Assembly: GCA_036417435.1 (NCBI GenBank)
Contig: CM070903.1
Location: 54,102,001-54,166,000 of the forward strand
Length of the DNA stretch: 64,000 nt
Reading direction: 5' to 3'
Source: Inia geoffrensis
Taxonomy: Eukaryota > Chordata > Mammalia > Artiodactyla > Iniidae
The notes under the pieces are model-generated. The model saw only the letters and a list, made by a program, of their open reading frames with translations. It was not told where the DNA came from and made no database searches. Each line of letters starts with the position of its first letter. Position 1 is the stretch's first letter. Made by a program: the position numbers and the translations under genes. Shown piece by piece: positions 36,738 through 49,753 of this stretch.

Positions 36738-37750
36738 TGTAGTATTTAGAGTTGGAATTTGCTTTGAGATCAAATCTGAGATTACTTATTTTAATATAGC
36801 ATTTTAGTTCATCTTCTGTTATTGATATAAAAGAAATGTTTGCTCTCAGTTCTACCATACTATTTTTTGTGCCTTCCTGTTTTAAGTCCACAAAACTCCT
36901 TCACCTGTGGTCTATTTGTTTTACTTCTTGTACATGTACCAGAACATGTGTGCATGCATGCCAGACATTCGGGGCATTTCTAATAAAGAAGATTTGCATT
37001 TTCTGTTATGTGGTTATCTTTTTATAAACACTTTAAGCTCCTCTTTCTTGAGAATTTATCTATTAATTCTCCTCTACAGACAAAAACAAAATTAGCATAT
37101 TTCCTTCTCTTCTCTTCTCCCACTCTTTCTCCCACCATTTGGTTTTAGTCAGTGCACTGTTTGTTTAACTTTGTATATACTTAAATATATTTATATCTGT
37201 TAATTTATTTTTATCTCTAAATAATATATTGGATAACTCCTCCAGCTCTTACATTTAGATAGCTTTTAGGCTATCTTTCATTAACACTTTAGGTTTTGGG
37301 GAAGGTTTTTGCTAATTGAATATAACTCAAACCTATGTAGTATGAGAATTAAACCTAAAATCAGTCTATTACTGTTTAAATCCCATTTCCTCTTAAAATG
37401 GAGTAAGGAACAACAGAAACAAAAATAAGTGAACAAAAGAAACAAAAAATAAGTAAACAACTGAAAAAATTCCCTTCTTTAAAAATGAGATTGAGAGTTC
37501 ACATCTCTAAGAGAATGTAACTGATGAGTACTTTAAAAATGTTTCATAGTTAAATAAAAATGAATCAGAAACATATCAACAAAGATGTCCCTATATTAGT
37601 TGAGAGTATTCAAGAGGAGAAGAAATTCTAGAAGCAAAATAATTGCCTTGGATCTTTGGGTCATGAAGAACTGGTCTGAAATTTTTAAAGAAAGTCTAAA
37701 TAGAATCCTTTATTATTTTTTTCTCAGTTTTCTCTTCACCAAAAAGAAAA
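36738..37750. other. Unique DNA, no feature recognised
   Basis: AT-rich with no supported coding region. The frames at 36836-37095 have no recognised domain. Confidence 0.4.
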
Positions 37751-37754
37751 AAAT

Positions 37755-37870
37755 AACAGTACCCATACCACATAGACTGTTATAAGCTCTAAATGAAATA
37801 CTTCAAGTAAAGCAGTTGGTACAATTTCAGAGACATAGTAAGCACTTGATAAATGTTAATTGTTGCTGTT
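37755..37870 (+). mobile_element. MIR SINE 3' part
   Basis: 'gttataagctctaaatgaaa', then 'catagtaagcacttgataaa', then 'tgttaattgttgctg' matches the 3' half of MIR in sense orientation. Confidence 0.72.
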
Positions 37871-40495
37871 TACCTTTTTTTAAAATAAAAATGCATAACT
37901 TAATGAGACTTTTATTTTAAAAAAAAGGACATACATGGGGGGATGGGAGAGAATGGTGAGATTTGTGTATTACCCAGTAAATGCCTATAGCAAGCTGCTC
38001 CCTAGACAATGCAGTCTTTAGCCAAAGCCTCATTTTAGGCAGATGTTCTCATTGTCTGTAGATCTTAAAATGTTCTACTTTTTTCACTCTTCATATCTCT
38101 CCTAGTATTCATCAAAGGTTTCTATTTCCTTGCATTTCATTTCCTAGAGGTCTTTCAGTATGGCTATCACATCTGTAGCAGTATAATAAAGGGTAGGCTT
38201 GGTTTGGAGCATTTCTCTTGTCATCAAATACACAGACACAATGGCATGGTCTTTTGGAACAATGCCCTAATGCAGTTCTTTAGAATCCTGTGGTTTACAA
38301 AAGGACCCACTGGGCAGTTGGGGTGACGTAGGAGTTGGTGTGGATGATATGCAAATAAGCATAAGAAAGGATGGGTCTGTGCCTACCTTCCTCAATTTGA
38401 TATGTTTCATATATTAGAGTTCATGCTATATCATGACCCTAACTAAAAGCAGTAAAACAAATATTGGAGTTTAAAGCGACAGCAGGATAGGATAGCTGCT
38501 TTTCTGGAGGTGAGAATGTTGGGGTCTCTTAAAACAACATACATTAAACAGCATATACTCTGCCTACCTTTAGGACCATATTCTGTTGTCATCAGTGCTT
38601 ATAATAGTTATTCTAGGTCATTGAGACCACGTTATCTTCTGGGTCTCTCACTTTTATCTATTCTGTGAGATCCTCTATTATTTAAATACTTCTCAGCAAC
38701 AATTTAATCAATATATTAAATTATTCACATTCTGACTATGGGTATTTGGATCAAAGGGTATCAATATGCTGGTATAATATTTTTAACCTACTATCTCTCC
38801 AGACCCTTCTTATGTATCTAAATGTATAATAGATATACATAAAGGCTATGAAGTCACCCGTAGACTTGACATAATTTATTGTTACCAAACATCATGATGA
38901 GTATAAAATTTGCTTCTTACAAGGGTCAAACATGTCTTCTATTGCAGATAGAGATACAGTCATCCTAAGTTTAAAACTAGGTTTTAGTTAAACTTGGATT
39001 CAAAAAAGAAATGACTTGGTAAACTATCCTAATCATGATTGGTCCTCATATGGCCTCAGACCATTTTTAATAACAAGTCTGTTATGAATATATAATGACA
39101 TGAAGCTGAATGTGGAGGGAAGTGGCATTTCCATAAATCTCTTTTAAATGACATCATTTTTGGTGCAGATGCCAGAGACAGTTATGAAACACTTTAAGCT
39201 GCAAGTATATTCCCCCGATATAACTGCCTGTCCAGTCATTTCATCTCAATTTACTTCAATTCCAGATCAAGGATATTTTGTTCGCTCATGCTATAAAATG
39301 TCATTTTTTAACTTCACACCCAAAAAAAGCAATATGCAAAACTGAAGCATAGAAGGATATAAAAATTTCGGAGTATACACACTTGTATTGGCACATCAAA
39401 GAAAAAAGAAAAAATCAAGATAAGACAACAGTTCTTTTAAATTTTAAAAATATTCATAGATCTGTACAAAACTATTGTTAGGATCTGGTTGGAATCCTTA
39501 TAAATCCGAGTGGTAATATCATTCAGCCCTCTATGCCTGATTCTTATCCTTCTCCCCAAGCTTTATAACACGAAGGTTCTAAGAATAATTTAAAAGTATA
39601 CTGGAAGGACATAAAGAAACAGAAAGCCAAAAATATAGAAGAAACATTTTTTTTAATTAATGGGAAGGTAACTGTATATTTTCATAATTTCCTACAAATT
39701 TGATAAATTTGTAATCCAGCGCATAAAGGAAAGGTCTCAAATTATATAATAATATGTGTATACCCCTGTGTGTTGAGGGTACACACATGTGCAGTGAACT
39801 CAGCTTGTCTATAGATTGAACTAATTACCATAGTTGAAGCTCTAGGGAAGCTGGAGTCTGTGATTTCCATCAATAGGCATGGATATAATTAACCAATAAC
39901 TATGGAGGATGTGGTTCTACAAAGTAACGGATTTTTTTAGCATCTACCAGAAACACATCTGTTGTGTTATATTTTATTGGCACACTATGATTAACAATCC
40001 AGTACACTTTACAATATTTGCATGAGATTTGACTTCTATATATTTACATATGTATAGAATCACCATGATTTTCTCTCGCTTGCTTTGGAAAGTATTTCCT
40101 TTGCTCTAATCTATCCAATAGCTTATATCACCTTATCTATACACACCCATACTCTCCTCTACCCCCACCCTCATCTATCTTCTTTAGTATAATACATAAC
40201 AAAACAAGCACAATAAAGACTTGTCAAAGGCATAAAGGTGTTCATATGGCAGGGGGGGCTTCTATTTCACTACACATCACCATTCATTAATAATAAACAC
40301 CAGGCTAGGTTTTATAGATTTTGGAATCCTTCAAATTTGTAAGGGCTTATATGCACATACAAAACTCTTTTGTGAACATCATCAATCACTATTTATATTC
40401 AATATAACTGTCATCCTAAACAAAAACTTTCATTAGGAGTCTAATGTTCTGTGGGTGGTCTGACTCTTCTTCCCGCTCTTTCCCTCCCAGACCTG
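37871..40495. other. Unique DNA, no gene seen
   Basis: About 2.6 kb with no supported gene or recognised recent repeat. The 65-codon frame at 39148-39345 has no family I can name. Confidence 0.4.
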
Positions 40496-40499
40496 AAAT

Positions 40500-40565
40500 A
40501 TACTGCTGCTGCTACTACTGCTACTACTACTACAACCACAACAATCAGTACTATTACTACAACTA
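40500..40565. repeat. Interrupted TAC/TGC trinucleotide run
   Basis: An imperfect triplet tract (tactgctgctgctactactg and on) that decays into CAA and TTA triplets. It explains the low-complexity Val/Ala-rich and Thr-rich translations across 40441-40698. Confidence 0.85.
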
Positions 40566-40611
40566 AGCTGGAGAAACTGAGTACTAGAGAGGTAATTCTG
40601 CTCTTTCCCAG

Positions 40612-41085
40612 TGTTACTGAACCAGGTTCATTTCCCTGACACCCAGCAAACCAAATGCTGAGATGCCAAGGTTTGTGACAGAGAAGAGGTTTATTCACAA
40701 GGCAGCCAGTCGAGGAGATGGGAGAACAAATCTCAAATCCACCTCTCCAAGAGGCTCCAGGTATCTATGAGATAAGGCTGAGGTGTGGGGAACTTGGGGA
40801 GAGGTGGTAATAGATAAGAAAAAGATGAGGTAATCTTTGTTCTGCTCAGGAACAACTAAACTTCTTCCTGGGGGGCATGGTTGGAAATGGTGTCATTAGC
40901 ATGTTCTAAGGGTGGAGTTTTTGCCCCTTTGACGTGAAAAGCTCATCAGTTGGACACTTGCATGTGCCCAGTTAGAGGGTTGGTGGTCCTAACCAGTCTT
41001 AACTAGTTTAAGCTTAAACTGGACACAGCTGACTCCAACTTCCTGAAAAACAACCTGGGCAAACATCTTATTGCTTAGGCTTCCA
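40612..41085 (-). mobile_element. Probable ERV1-type solo LTR
   Basis: Read on the minus strand the stretch has an LTR plan: a U3-like part with several short repeated motifs, a TATA-like box region, an AATAAA signal (plus-strand TTTATT at about 40690) followed by a U5-like part, and a CA end (plus-strand TG at 40612). No internal retroviral genes flank it. The far edge near 41085 is uncertain, and a matching target duplication could not be fixed, so the boundaries are provisional. Confidence 0.5.
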
Positions 41086-41099
41086 TGATGCTTGGAGGA

Positions 41100-43110
41100 C
41101 ATGCAAGTTTTTGTAAAAAAAACAGTGAGTTTGAGTAATTTAGGTAGGTTACAGTTTATTACCTATTAAGAAAGTTATAGTTTAATGACTCTAACTTGTG
41201 ATTACCCTCGGTTTCACCAGTAATAAGGAAGATTATTTTAATGCTTATTTAATTTTAATATTTTAACATTTTTATTTCTTAAATTCCAAATTATTCTGAA
41301 CATGAGTGTAATTTTATTGAGCCAAATCTATTTAGACAAGTATATTTCCTTTCCAAACTGAAGTTAAGAACTGACTAGAAAAATAAGAGGCAAAAGTATA
41401 ACAGTAAAATTTTTGGCACATATATATGATTAAGACTAAATTCATAAATTTTTGATTGGATGGAAGGCTATGATAAAACAATAATCATCAGTACCTCAAT
41501 GTGTTATATTTTTTGCAGTCAATAATAAAGCTGTCAATATGGATGAGGAGATCAAAAGAATATTCTTATTGAATTAATGATAAAATTGTGTTGAGCAGGA
41601 TGTTTAGATCCTTAAAGGTTTTGTCTGTGGGGATGTTGTCATAGATTATTTAATAATTAGACAAATTTAAAAATATATACATAGATATAAATAAATAATA
41701 TTGCTTATATTTTATTAGTTGAGGGAAAGCATGTTTATGAAAAACTCTTAAGAAGAGTGGATGTGTCTATTTTGGAGGGTGAATTATAATAAAATAGTGA
41801 AATCACTGAATAAAGGATAATAACAGCAAACCCCATCTCTTTCACCAGGGAGGGAAGTAGACATGAAAAGGCTTGCGCAGTAAAAATCCTAGGAATGGGG
41901 AAATGTCATAATGTTAGTTAGGAAGTATAATACTGTCCATATTTCTGTCTAAAGACAGTGAATTTATTTTCAGTTCAAATTCATTATAAAAGTTAATACT
42001 TACATGGAGAAAACCATAATTTGTGGCAGGACAGTTTTTTGAAATACTGTTTTATGTTATGCTCTCTTTATTTTTCTTCCATATCTCCTCTAAAGAAGCT
42101 GACTAGAACCTATTTTGCCTCTTTACTCAAGGATCGTTTACAGGCATAAGCAGAAAATACTTGACGAAAAAGCCAGGCTTGTTGCCATATTTTGTAAAAG
42201 TGAAAGCCTGAGGAGAAAAGAAGGAAGAATAAATCAGAGGCCTGGGGAAATGGGCACTGGAGGACAGGAGATTCCCGGACCCTGGAAAACAGCCAAATTC
42301 ATCAACCTTTGGTTGATGGTACTCTGTGGCAATGCCCTGAGGAGGTAACAAGATCTCAGAGAAAACTGCATAGGTCTACCTCACGCATGAGGCATTTCCA
42401 TACCGTCAAATACCCTCGTGCAAAGGCAAATTGGGCTAGAACAGATCCCTGTGTAATTGGCCAATGAGCATGCATAACAATGTCAGTATTAGTAGATGAA
42501 AAATTGGAGTCCATATTGTTTCTTTTTTCCTTTTTTGATGGGGAAGGGATAAGGCAGGAGGAGCAAAGGGAAAGCATATCATATAAGTCTCCAGGAAGGA
42601 AAAGATCCCTTTTAGGATTGAAATTGAATGCCCTCCTAGTTCACTGAGATGGAAGCTTGGAGTTAGATTTTAGATTTAATGTAAATGAAGAATAATTTTG
42701 TTTTCATTTCTTACATGGCTGAGTTTAATCATTAATTAAAATGATTAAATCATTTAATCATTAACATTAATATTAATTTATTAAACTAGCTGCAGTGGGG
42801 CAGATCACAACCTGCAGAGGGCAGCAAGATAGAGTACAGCCATGCATGAAGAGATTCCAAAAAATACTGGGTGAAGGCCAACTTTTAAAATATAATTTCT
42901 ACAGATCCTGTTCATAACGTAGGATTTTTAATCAGGTGAGATTAATAAGCACAGAGTGAGGAATTTCTGTGACCATACTAAGGATTCTTTCAGAAAAAAA
43001 AAAGTCTATCACTGTACTAAAAGTTTAAGATTAATAATAACATGAAACACATAGAAGAGGATCAGCTGAATCTGAGATTTCAAGAATAATGTTGTTATAG
43101 ATCATATCAC
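41100..43110. other. Unique AT-rich DNA
   Basis: No supported gene. AT-rich self-complementary stretches occur near 42738-42754 (aaatgattaaatcattt). Confidence 0.4.
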
Positions 43111-43117
43111 ACTATGA

Positions 43118-43153
43118 TCTATCACACTAAAGAATTCTATCACACTAAAGAAT
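43118..43153. repeat. Perfect 18-bp tandem duplication
   Basis: tctatcacactaaagaat occurs twice head to tail (43118-43135 and 43136-43153). A partial third copy (atcatatcacacta) lies just upstream. Confidence 0.95.
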
Positions 43154-43589
43154 TTCTCTTACCATGTCTCTTTAAGGAATTCTTCATTGGTTTCTTAGGG
43201 AGGTCTACTTGGAAAAGTTTTCACACTTTACCACATAGAAGTTAATACTATTAATTAATAAATTAATAAACACTATTACATTTCTACCTTGTGGTATGGA
43301 TTTAGTAATTCTAATTACAATTACTACTGTTAAATAATTATCTTTACAAAATTCTGTCATAAACAAGGTTATTCCTATTCAGCTGAATCATATCCCATGT
43401 TCTTATCTAAAGCCAATCCCTCCACTTGTGGGTTAAGTCTATTCTCCTCTAACCTAAAAAACATTACTCCAACAATTCTCCCTTTCTCTCTTATGTTATT
43501 AATTTTCTCCCTTCTCCATTGGCTTATTCTTTGAGTTAAGAAACCAGCTTAAAAAACCAACCAACCAAACAAACAAACAAACCAAAATT

Positions 43590-44370
43590 AAAAATTCTCT
43601 GTGTTTACATCCCCCCATCTTCCCCCAAGTGCTGTATTAATTTAATTCTACTTGCAGCAAAATTCCTTGAATTTGTTGTCTCTGCCATTTTTAATTACTT
43701 TTCTCCCATTCTCTCTTAAATCCACTCCTATTTAATTTTTGCCTCCATAACTCTTTGCTCTTGCAAGATCACCAAGAATTTATGAAATGCTAAATTTATT
43801 AGTCAATTTTCAGTCTTTGTTTCACTTGACCAGGCAGTAGGATGTGACACAGCTGATCACTTCTTTCAGATGCTTTTCTCTCTTGGCTTCCAGTATACCA
43901 CCTTCTCAGTCTCTCTTTCTTCCTCCTTGGACATTCTTTCTCAGTCCTCTTTGCTTTTCTTTAACATGCCAGGCACTGTCTCACATTAGGACTTTTTCAG
44001 TGTCTTTCCACCTAATCAGATTGTTCTTGCCTCAGATTTTCACACAGCACTGAAGCCCTCAACTCCATGGACTCTTAGTCTAGATCTTATCTCAGTGAAG
44101 GTAAACTACCTTTTTAAAAACTGTGATCCCTTGTACCAAATGAATTCTCAATCTACATACCCTCCTTTATTTTCTGCTCCTTAAAATTTGTTACCATCTA
44201 ACTATATAATTTACCTAATTGTCATTTTAATTTTCTCATATCTGCCACCTTTCATTGGAATGTAAGTTCTATGAGGGCAAAATCCAATGCCTTGCATACT
44301 CTTCTGGCCCTGCTGGTATATGTGGGCTAGCTCTTGTAGCTCATTTGGAGTTATACTTCCTTTCCTCTCA
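43590..44370 (+). mobile_element. L2 LINE, reverse transcriptase region to 3' end
   Basis: Diverged L2 in sense orientation: 'agcaaaattccttgaatttg', then 'cttgaccaggcagtaggatg', 'gacacagctgatcac' (the region coding for the reverse transcriptase motif with the D in 'DTADH'-like context), and later 'tggaatgtaagttctatgag' near the 3' end. A (CCAA/CAAA)n run lies just upstream at about 43557-43585. No intact frame remains. Confidence 0.72.
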
Positions 44371-44378
44371 TATTGGAT

Positions 44379-44976
44379 TGCATTAGTCAGAGTTTTCCCG
44401 AGAAACAGAACCAATATGCATTGGTTCTATATGTGCGTTATATACTAGTATATATATAACACCTTTAGACAGACAGATATTACACCTATAGATAGATATC
44501 ATATCTATATATATATTATTCCTATAGATAGATACACATATAGATATATAATACATGTTATAAACAGATTTATTATAGGGGATTGGATCATGTGATTATG
44601 GAATCTGAGAAGTCCTACTATCTGCTGTCTGCAAGCTGGAGACTGAGGAAAGCTGGTGTTGTATTGCTACCCAAGTCTGAAGGCCTGAGAACCAGGAGAA
44701 ATGATGGTGTAAGCTCTAGTCTGAGGACAGAAGAAGGCTGATAGCTCAGTCAATCAGGTAGAAAGAGAGAGTGAATTCTCCTTTTCTTTGCCTTTTTGTT
44801 CTGTTCAGGCCCCCAACCAGTTGTCTGATGCCCACTAATATTGGAAAGAGCAATCTGCTTTACTCAGTCTACTGATTCAGAAGTGAAACTTATCCAGAAA
44901 TAACGTTTAGCCAAATATCTGGGCAGATGTCTCGCCTGTGATACAGGCAAGCTGACATGTAAGATTAAGCATCACA
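44379..44976 (-). mobile_element. MaLR/ERVL-like LTR with expanded AT repeat
   Basis: The minus-strand element starts TGTGATGCTTAATCTTACAT and ends GACTAATGCA, a TG...CA LTR plan with the MaLR-like terminus. The plus strand shows the common 'cattagtcagagttttcccg...gagaaacagaaccaat' end. An expanded (TA/TAGATA)n run (about 44435-44560) lies near the AATAAA-like region (plus-strand TTTATTA at about 44569). A 9-bp-arm hairpin, agaaccaat/attggttct, lies at 44407-44428. No target duplication was found. Confidence 0.6.
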
Positions 44977-46020
44977 TAGACCAACACTTCTCTAATCAGG
45001 TTATGTTGGCCTATATGGAACAGGTTGAGGGCACATTCTAAGGGAGAGAGGGTGTTGTCTTACAAGGAAAATTGAGGTTTCCATATTTTCAGATGCACCA
45101 ACCCAGGCGTATCCATTTCCATGTGTCAAGTTCCCATCTTTTTCAACCATTATTGCAGACTTGCCTGCAAACTTGTCACAAGTTTGACTTGCCTTGGAGT
45201 TCTGGTATTTTTATGTTTAAGCTCTTGGGCTCATCCTAGCTACCTCTACCCATCAGTTATAGCAGATGTGAACCTTTTTATATTCCACATAGGAGGCATT
45301 GTAGCTTTCACACTTAACTCTCAGTCTTTTGTTATCTTTCCCAAAGGTTGAGCTTAGCAACAGCCACTAAATTTGACATCCCTTATTTTCTATTTTCTCC
45401 ATATTTTCAAATACCTGACATATTACGTAGCTAGTGAATTAATGTCCACTGGTCTATAGTCTCATTTTACCCTTAATGAAAAATTCAATAATCATGTTGT
45501 CACCCGTGTCAAGGGCTATCTGAGCTCCACTTAGCAGGATGGGATCCTCATTACCAGTAAGGTGGTAGATGATTTGGTTCCAAAATCCCACCATCATGTC
45601 TGTTTTCTCAGACCATGTCCAATGCCAATTGTTAGGGGGTGGAGGTTATGGGAGGGGGTCCCTTGGAAGCAGGTTGTGTTGAAAATGAGCATGCAAGAGC
45701 ATTATCAGGGAGTGCTTTTGGAATCACCACCTGTAAAAGGAAAGAGAAAGAAGCAGGCTTGGACTGAGGGAGAAGTTAGGCTTCATGCAGTCGCAGAGGC
45801 CTTAGTTAACCCCACAGGGAGTTTTGAATCTAGAACAGCACTGTGAGTATCACAAGCTAGCATAAGGAAGCCAGGCCTTATGCCCCATGTTAGCCAATCA
45901 CTGGACTTCTCCCGGAAGAGAACATGACCTTGGGTGACTCTAACTAAGGCAGCAGAGAAGATTTATGTTTGAGAGCTTTTTGCTGACTGCATTCTAAGCA
46001 ACTGGAGGAATGAATTCTTT
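44977..46020 (-). mobile_element. Possible internal/LTR remnants of an old ERVL element
   Basis: Directly beside the LTR above, the minus strand resembles old ERVL/MaLR internal sequence in parts, and around 45640-46010 it resembles an LTR 3' region. There are no open frames of useful length and no retroviral motif could be placed. This is a weak assignment; unique DNA is the alternative. Confidence 0.28.
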
Positions 46021-47540
46021 GATCTTGAACAGGGATCTGTAATACCTTCTATTTCAGTTTCCCTTAGTATAGTCCAAACAGTACTGCATGGTATGGTGGG
46101 TATATTGCATTTTCTCAATGACTTGCTGTTGAATATGTGGATAACTGATATATATGCTTTAGGAACTCAATTTTTGGCTATACCCAGTCAGCGTGCTGGT
46201 CCCAGATAGATCAGTACATCCTCTACATAAATGATAACCTGCAATTAGTGCAATAGCTTGAGAATAGTATCTCAGTATAGAAACATGATCAGTGTTAATT
46301 TGACCAAAGAAAAATCTGAAAAAAATTCCTGAGGCTTAAGGAGATTACACACTAACTAAAAGCTTGAACTGTAGAATTAGTGTCAATTTTATGGCAACAA
46401 CAATCAGCTAAAATTGAATTTGAGTTTTTAATGATATGTAGAAACTACTTAATAATCCTATTAGCACTAAGTTCAACAAACAGCAGGGTGTGGAGTATAG
46501 ACCTGAAATATAATTGAAGAGCTCTATCACAAGATTCAGAAGACAAAAGCTAGGAAGAGAAAGTTGATTACAGCCCAGAAAATTGAGAAGGTTAAGTAAA
46601 TTAGAATGATAAACTTAACATGTTTACTAATTCTGTGATATGACAATTGTTTGTCCTGTAAGAAAAGAGTCCTATGGCTAGGAAAATTTAAAATAAATTA
46701 ATTAAGATAAAATTAAAGTGATTTTCTTGACTGTAAAGATTTCTCAGACTTAAAGGTTTTAATGCACTGTGTTAGTCTGAGGTTTTTAAGAAGTATATAC
46801 AAAAAAGGGATCAAATGTACAAAATAGATAATTTTGGTTAAAAAATTAAACAAAAAGCTATAAAGGCTAAAAGTGATGGAGCAGAATAAAAGTGGGAGGA
46901 GCCTTCATGTCACCTATGAAAGGTGGGAGGGAAGGAAGTAGGATTGGGTAGGAAGAGTGTCAGACTGTAGTACAGTTCGGAGAAAGTCTTGACCAGACAA
47001 TAAAGAGGTCCTAGAACAAGACTGTCCATCAACGGAATCCTACGTTGGGTCACCATGGCCCATCTCTAGTACTCTTGCCATGTTCAACCATTGGCGGGGC
47101 CCAGCCCTGGGCCAGGTTTGACTTCAAGTGAATGCTGCAATGGATCTGAAGGTGGTAGCTGCGGGCTGTCAGTCCATTGTCTTTGCTATTGCAGGTTCTT
47201 TTGAAAGGAGATCTGAGTGGCCACATTTCCGTGACCACCACATATGCTAATAATATGTGAATAAGTTATGAATTTAAAGAGAGGTTTATAGAAAGCTCTT
47301 TCCAAATTTTTGTTTGGCAGCATAGCCCTTATAAAACCAGTGTTCTGTGACTTGAGCATCTGGTGTAGAGAAGACTAAATTGTGTTATTTCTATTTAGAA
47401 TAACATATAAGAAGATTCACTAGTCAGAGTTTTACTAATTTTACAGATTTTTACAGACAACAGAACTATATAAAAATAGATTTTGTCACCAAAATAAAAA
47501 TATATATTACAGATTAGGAAGCCCTTCTGATATAATATGT
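46021..47540. other. Unique DNA, no gene supported
   Basis: The stretch at 46900-47250 is somewhat richer in G and C, but no exon or repeat could be named. Confidence 0.35.
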
Positions 47541-47689
47541 GGTGAAAGGGTGAAAAGATTTATCAAACGCATTTCAGAATTTCAAATCCTGCATTACATG
47601 ACCACATCTTCCTCCCTAAATCTTTTTCTCCCCAAATTTTCAGCTGCATCACTTTCTCTCAAGTCTCTTTTTAATTGTGACTTTTTCTT

Positions 47690-48070
47690 CTCAGTCTTTG
47701 ATTCCCTGGCCTGTCATTGTGGCAGCCACAAAAATGCACTTATCAGATTCCCTGCTGGGGGGGTAGGCTTTTGGCTGACGGCCCCAGCTGCTCCCTCTGC
47801 ACACTCTCTACCCACCCCACCTCGATCTCTGCCCTGACTGATTCCCTCTCCCACCCCCTTATTAAGCATGACCCATTATTCTAGCAGGATGCTTTGCCTC
47901 AGGGACTTTCCATCATCTGGACCAACTTTCTCAGTTTCTAGTCTGAAACTCTGCCTACCCTGTCCTGCTTTCACCCTTTACCCTTCAAAGGCATTTGCCT
48001 TAATACGTTTATTGCATGTCTAATCCCATATCCGTGTCTGCTTCTCAGAGGATCCAAAATAATAGTCACA
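47690..48070 (+). other. Possible old LTR-like sequence
   Basis: The end 'tccgtgtctgcttctcagag' followed by 'gatccaaaataata' resembles the 3' end of old ERVL-type LTRs. The rest is C-rich and not identified. Confidence 0.25.
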
Positions 48071-48609
48071 TATATTCAGATTCTCTAGCATTTTGTCATG
48101 GGTTCTCAACATTTTTCACTCTATTCTTTCAGTACTTTACCATTATTTTATATTAAGGAATCCCAAACCTACTGCTTAAGATCCTTGGTAGTTAATTCCG
48201 TCTCTGTCTCTGTTTCCATCTGTTAACTTGGTTGTAAAATAACCTGGGGAAATACTTCAGTGGCTCAGGGCAGCTCTCTTGACTTGTTCCTCCAATCTGA
48301 ATCCCGCTGCTTTGGCATACTGTACTTGTACTTAGATTCAGCTTCTCTGTTGAACCCCTTTGGATTAACGTCTTGGTTGCACTGCATTATATTTTGATAT
48401 TTTTATTCCTCTTTTTCATTCCTAGGCACAATCCTTTTAATAGCTCTGAGCTTCATACTCCAAAATCAGTGGTCCAGTTTCTCTCACCCCACACATTCCC
48501 TGAATCCCTAAGGCCCCAGCCAGGATTGAGAGCTCAGACATACTCATGTTTGGAATGGGGGTGGGAAGAAGAAGACTAAAACAAACTCCAAACTCTGTCC
48601 TGAACTAAA

Positions 48610-49615
48610 GCCCTGTATATATAATAAACGATTGGATTGTTTTACCTAAATATTCCCCTGGACCAAACTCTCTAGCTCTAAAAATGAACTTGTCATTGCT
48701 TTTGACACAAATATGCTTCAGCTTTGACATCATTATCTTGAGCAATCTCATGGACAGTGATGTCATTAACCAAGTAAGAAATCTGGGAGTTTCTATGACT
48801 CCTTCTGCAAGCTTGTCTCTCATTTCCCATCACTCACCATTCCTTGCAAAGGTCAATGACCTTTGCATTCATTACTTAGCTTTCTCTTATCTGTCCCCAC
48901 AACCAGTGCCTCAGATCCAGCCTTCATCATTACTCACCTGCACCATTGTAAGAGCCTCCTTGTTTGTTTAATGGCGTGCGTTTGTTTCCTTCCATCTATT
49001 GTCCATATTTTACAAATCTAAACTGTTTACTCTTGGGTTTAAGATCTTTTGATGGCTTTCCTTTACCTAATGACATGGTCCAAACCCTTTGTTATGGCTT
49101 CTAAACTCCTAATAACCAAACTATTATGAATTTTTCTGCTTCATTATTTATGCTTCTTCCACTTACATTATGCCTGAGTGGTGAACTATGTCCAGCTCTG
49201 AGACATGACGTATTATGTCATGCCATTGAATTTCTGTGCATAAAGTTCCTTAAGTATGGAGTGCCTTTCTCCTTCTTACATTTCTGGAAAACTATTCAGA
49301 ATTCAAGGCTCAATTAAACATTATCACCTTTTTGAAGCATTTTTGTACTCTCTCTCTTTTATCCATTAATTTTATAACCTCCTCTCTCCCTCTTTGCTCG
49401 CTTCATAGAGTTAGGCATTTCTATTGCACCCTGTCCTTGCCTCTATTAGAGCCTCTCTATAAAGCCCTCTATAATGTACATTTCTTTACTCATCTGTTTC
49501 CTTTACTAGGCTATGAGTTTTTTGAAGGCAAGACCAAGACATTTATTTTGGTACCAAAAATATGAAGGGCTATGCCTGGCACGTAGAATGTGCTTAAAAA
49601 GTATGTTGAATAAAT
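48610..49615 (+). mobile_element. L2 LINE 3' kilobase
   Basis: Sense L2 can be followed through 'aaatctgggagtttctatga', 'ttgatggctttcctttacct', 'ttcaaggctcaatt', 'ctatgagttttttgaaggca' and the terminus 'tgcctggcacgtagaatgtg...gttgaataaat'. It is diverged and non-coding. It contains the perfect palindrome at 48845-48867. Confidence 0.8.
48845..48867. promoter_or_regulatory. Perfect IR-1 nuclear-receptor-type palindrome
   Basis: tgcaaaggtca, centre a, tgacctttgca: 11-bp arms, all paired. The core AGGTCA-a-TGACCT (48850-48862) is the inverted-repeat-1 arrangement bound by FXR-RXR and related receptors. Binding is inferred from the motif only, and the site lies in an old L2 far from any gene seen here. 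Confidence 0.6.
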
Positions 49616-49727
49616 TATCTCTTCCATTGTATGATTATGCCAAAGAAGACAATGGTTTGAATTCAAGAAAGTTCAGCGTCCAACATGAGAAAAAGAGCAC
49701 AATGCCTATTGGTGAATCTTAATGAGG

Positions 49728-49753
49728 AAAAAAAAAAAAAAGAAAGAAAGAAA
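49728..49753. repeat. Poly-A / (GAAA)n low-complexity run
   Basis: An A run followed by GAAAGAAAGAAA. It is not clearly the tail of an identifiable retroposon. Confidence 0.8.

Noticed and set aside
40441..40698. Val/Ala-rich 85-codon frame
   Set aside because: It is produced by the triplet tract at 40500-40565; there is no other support for coding.
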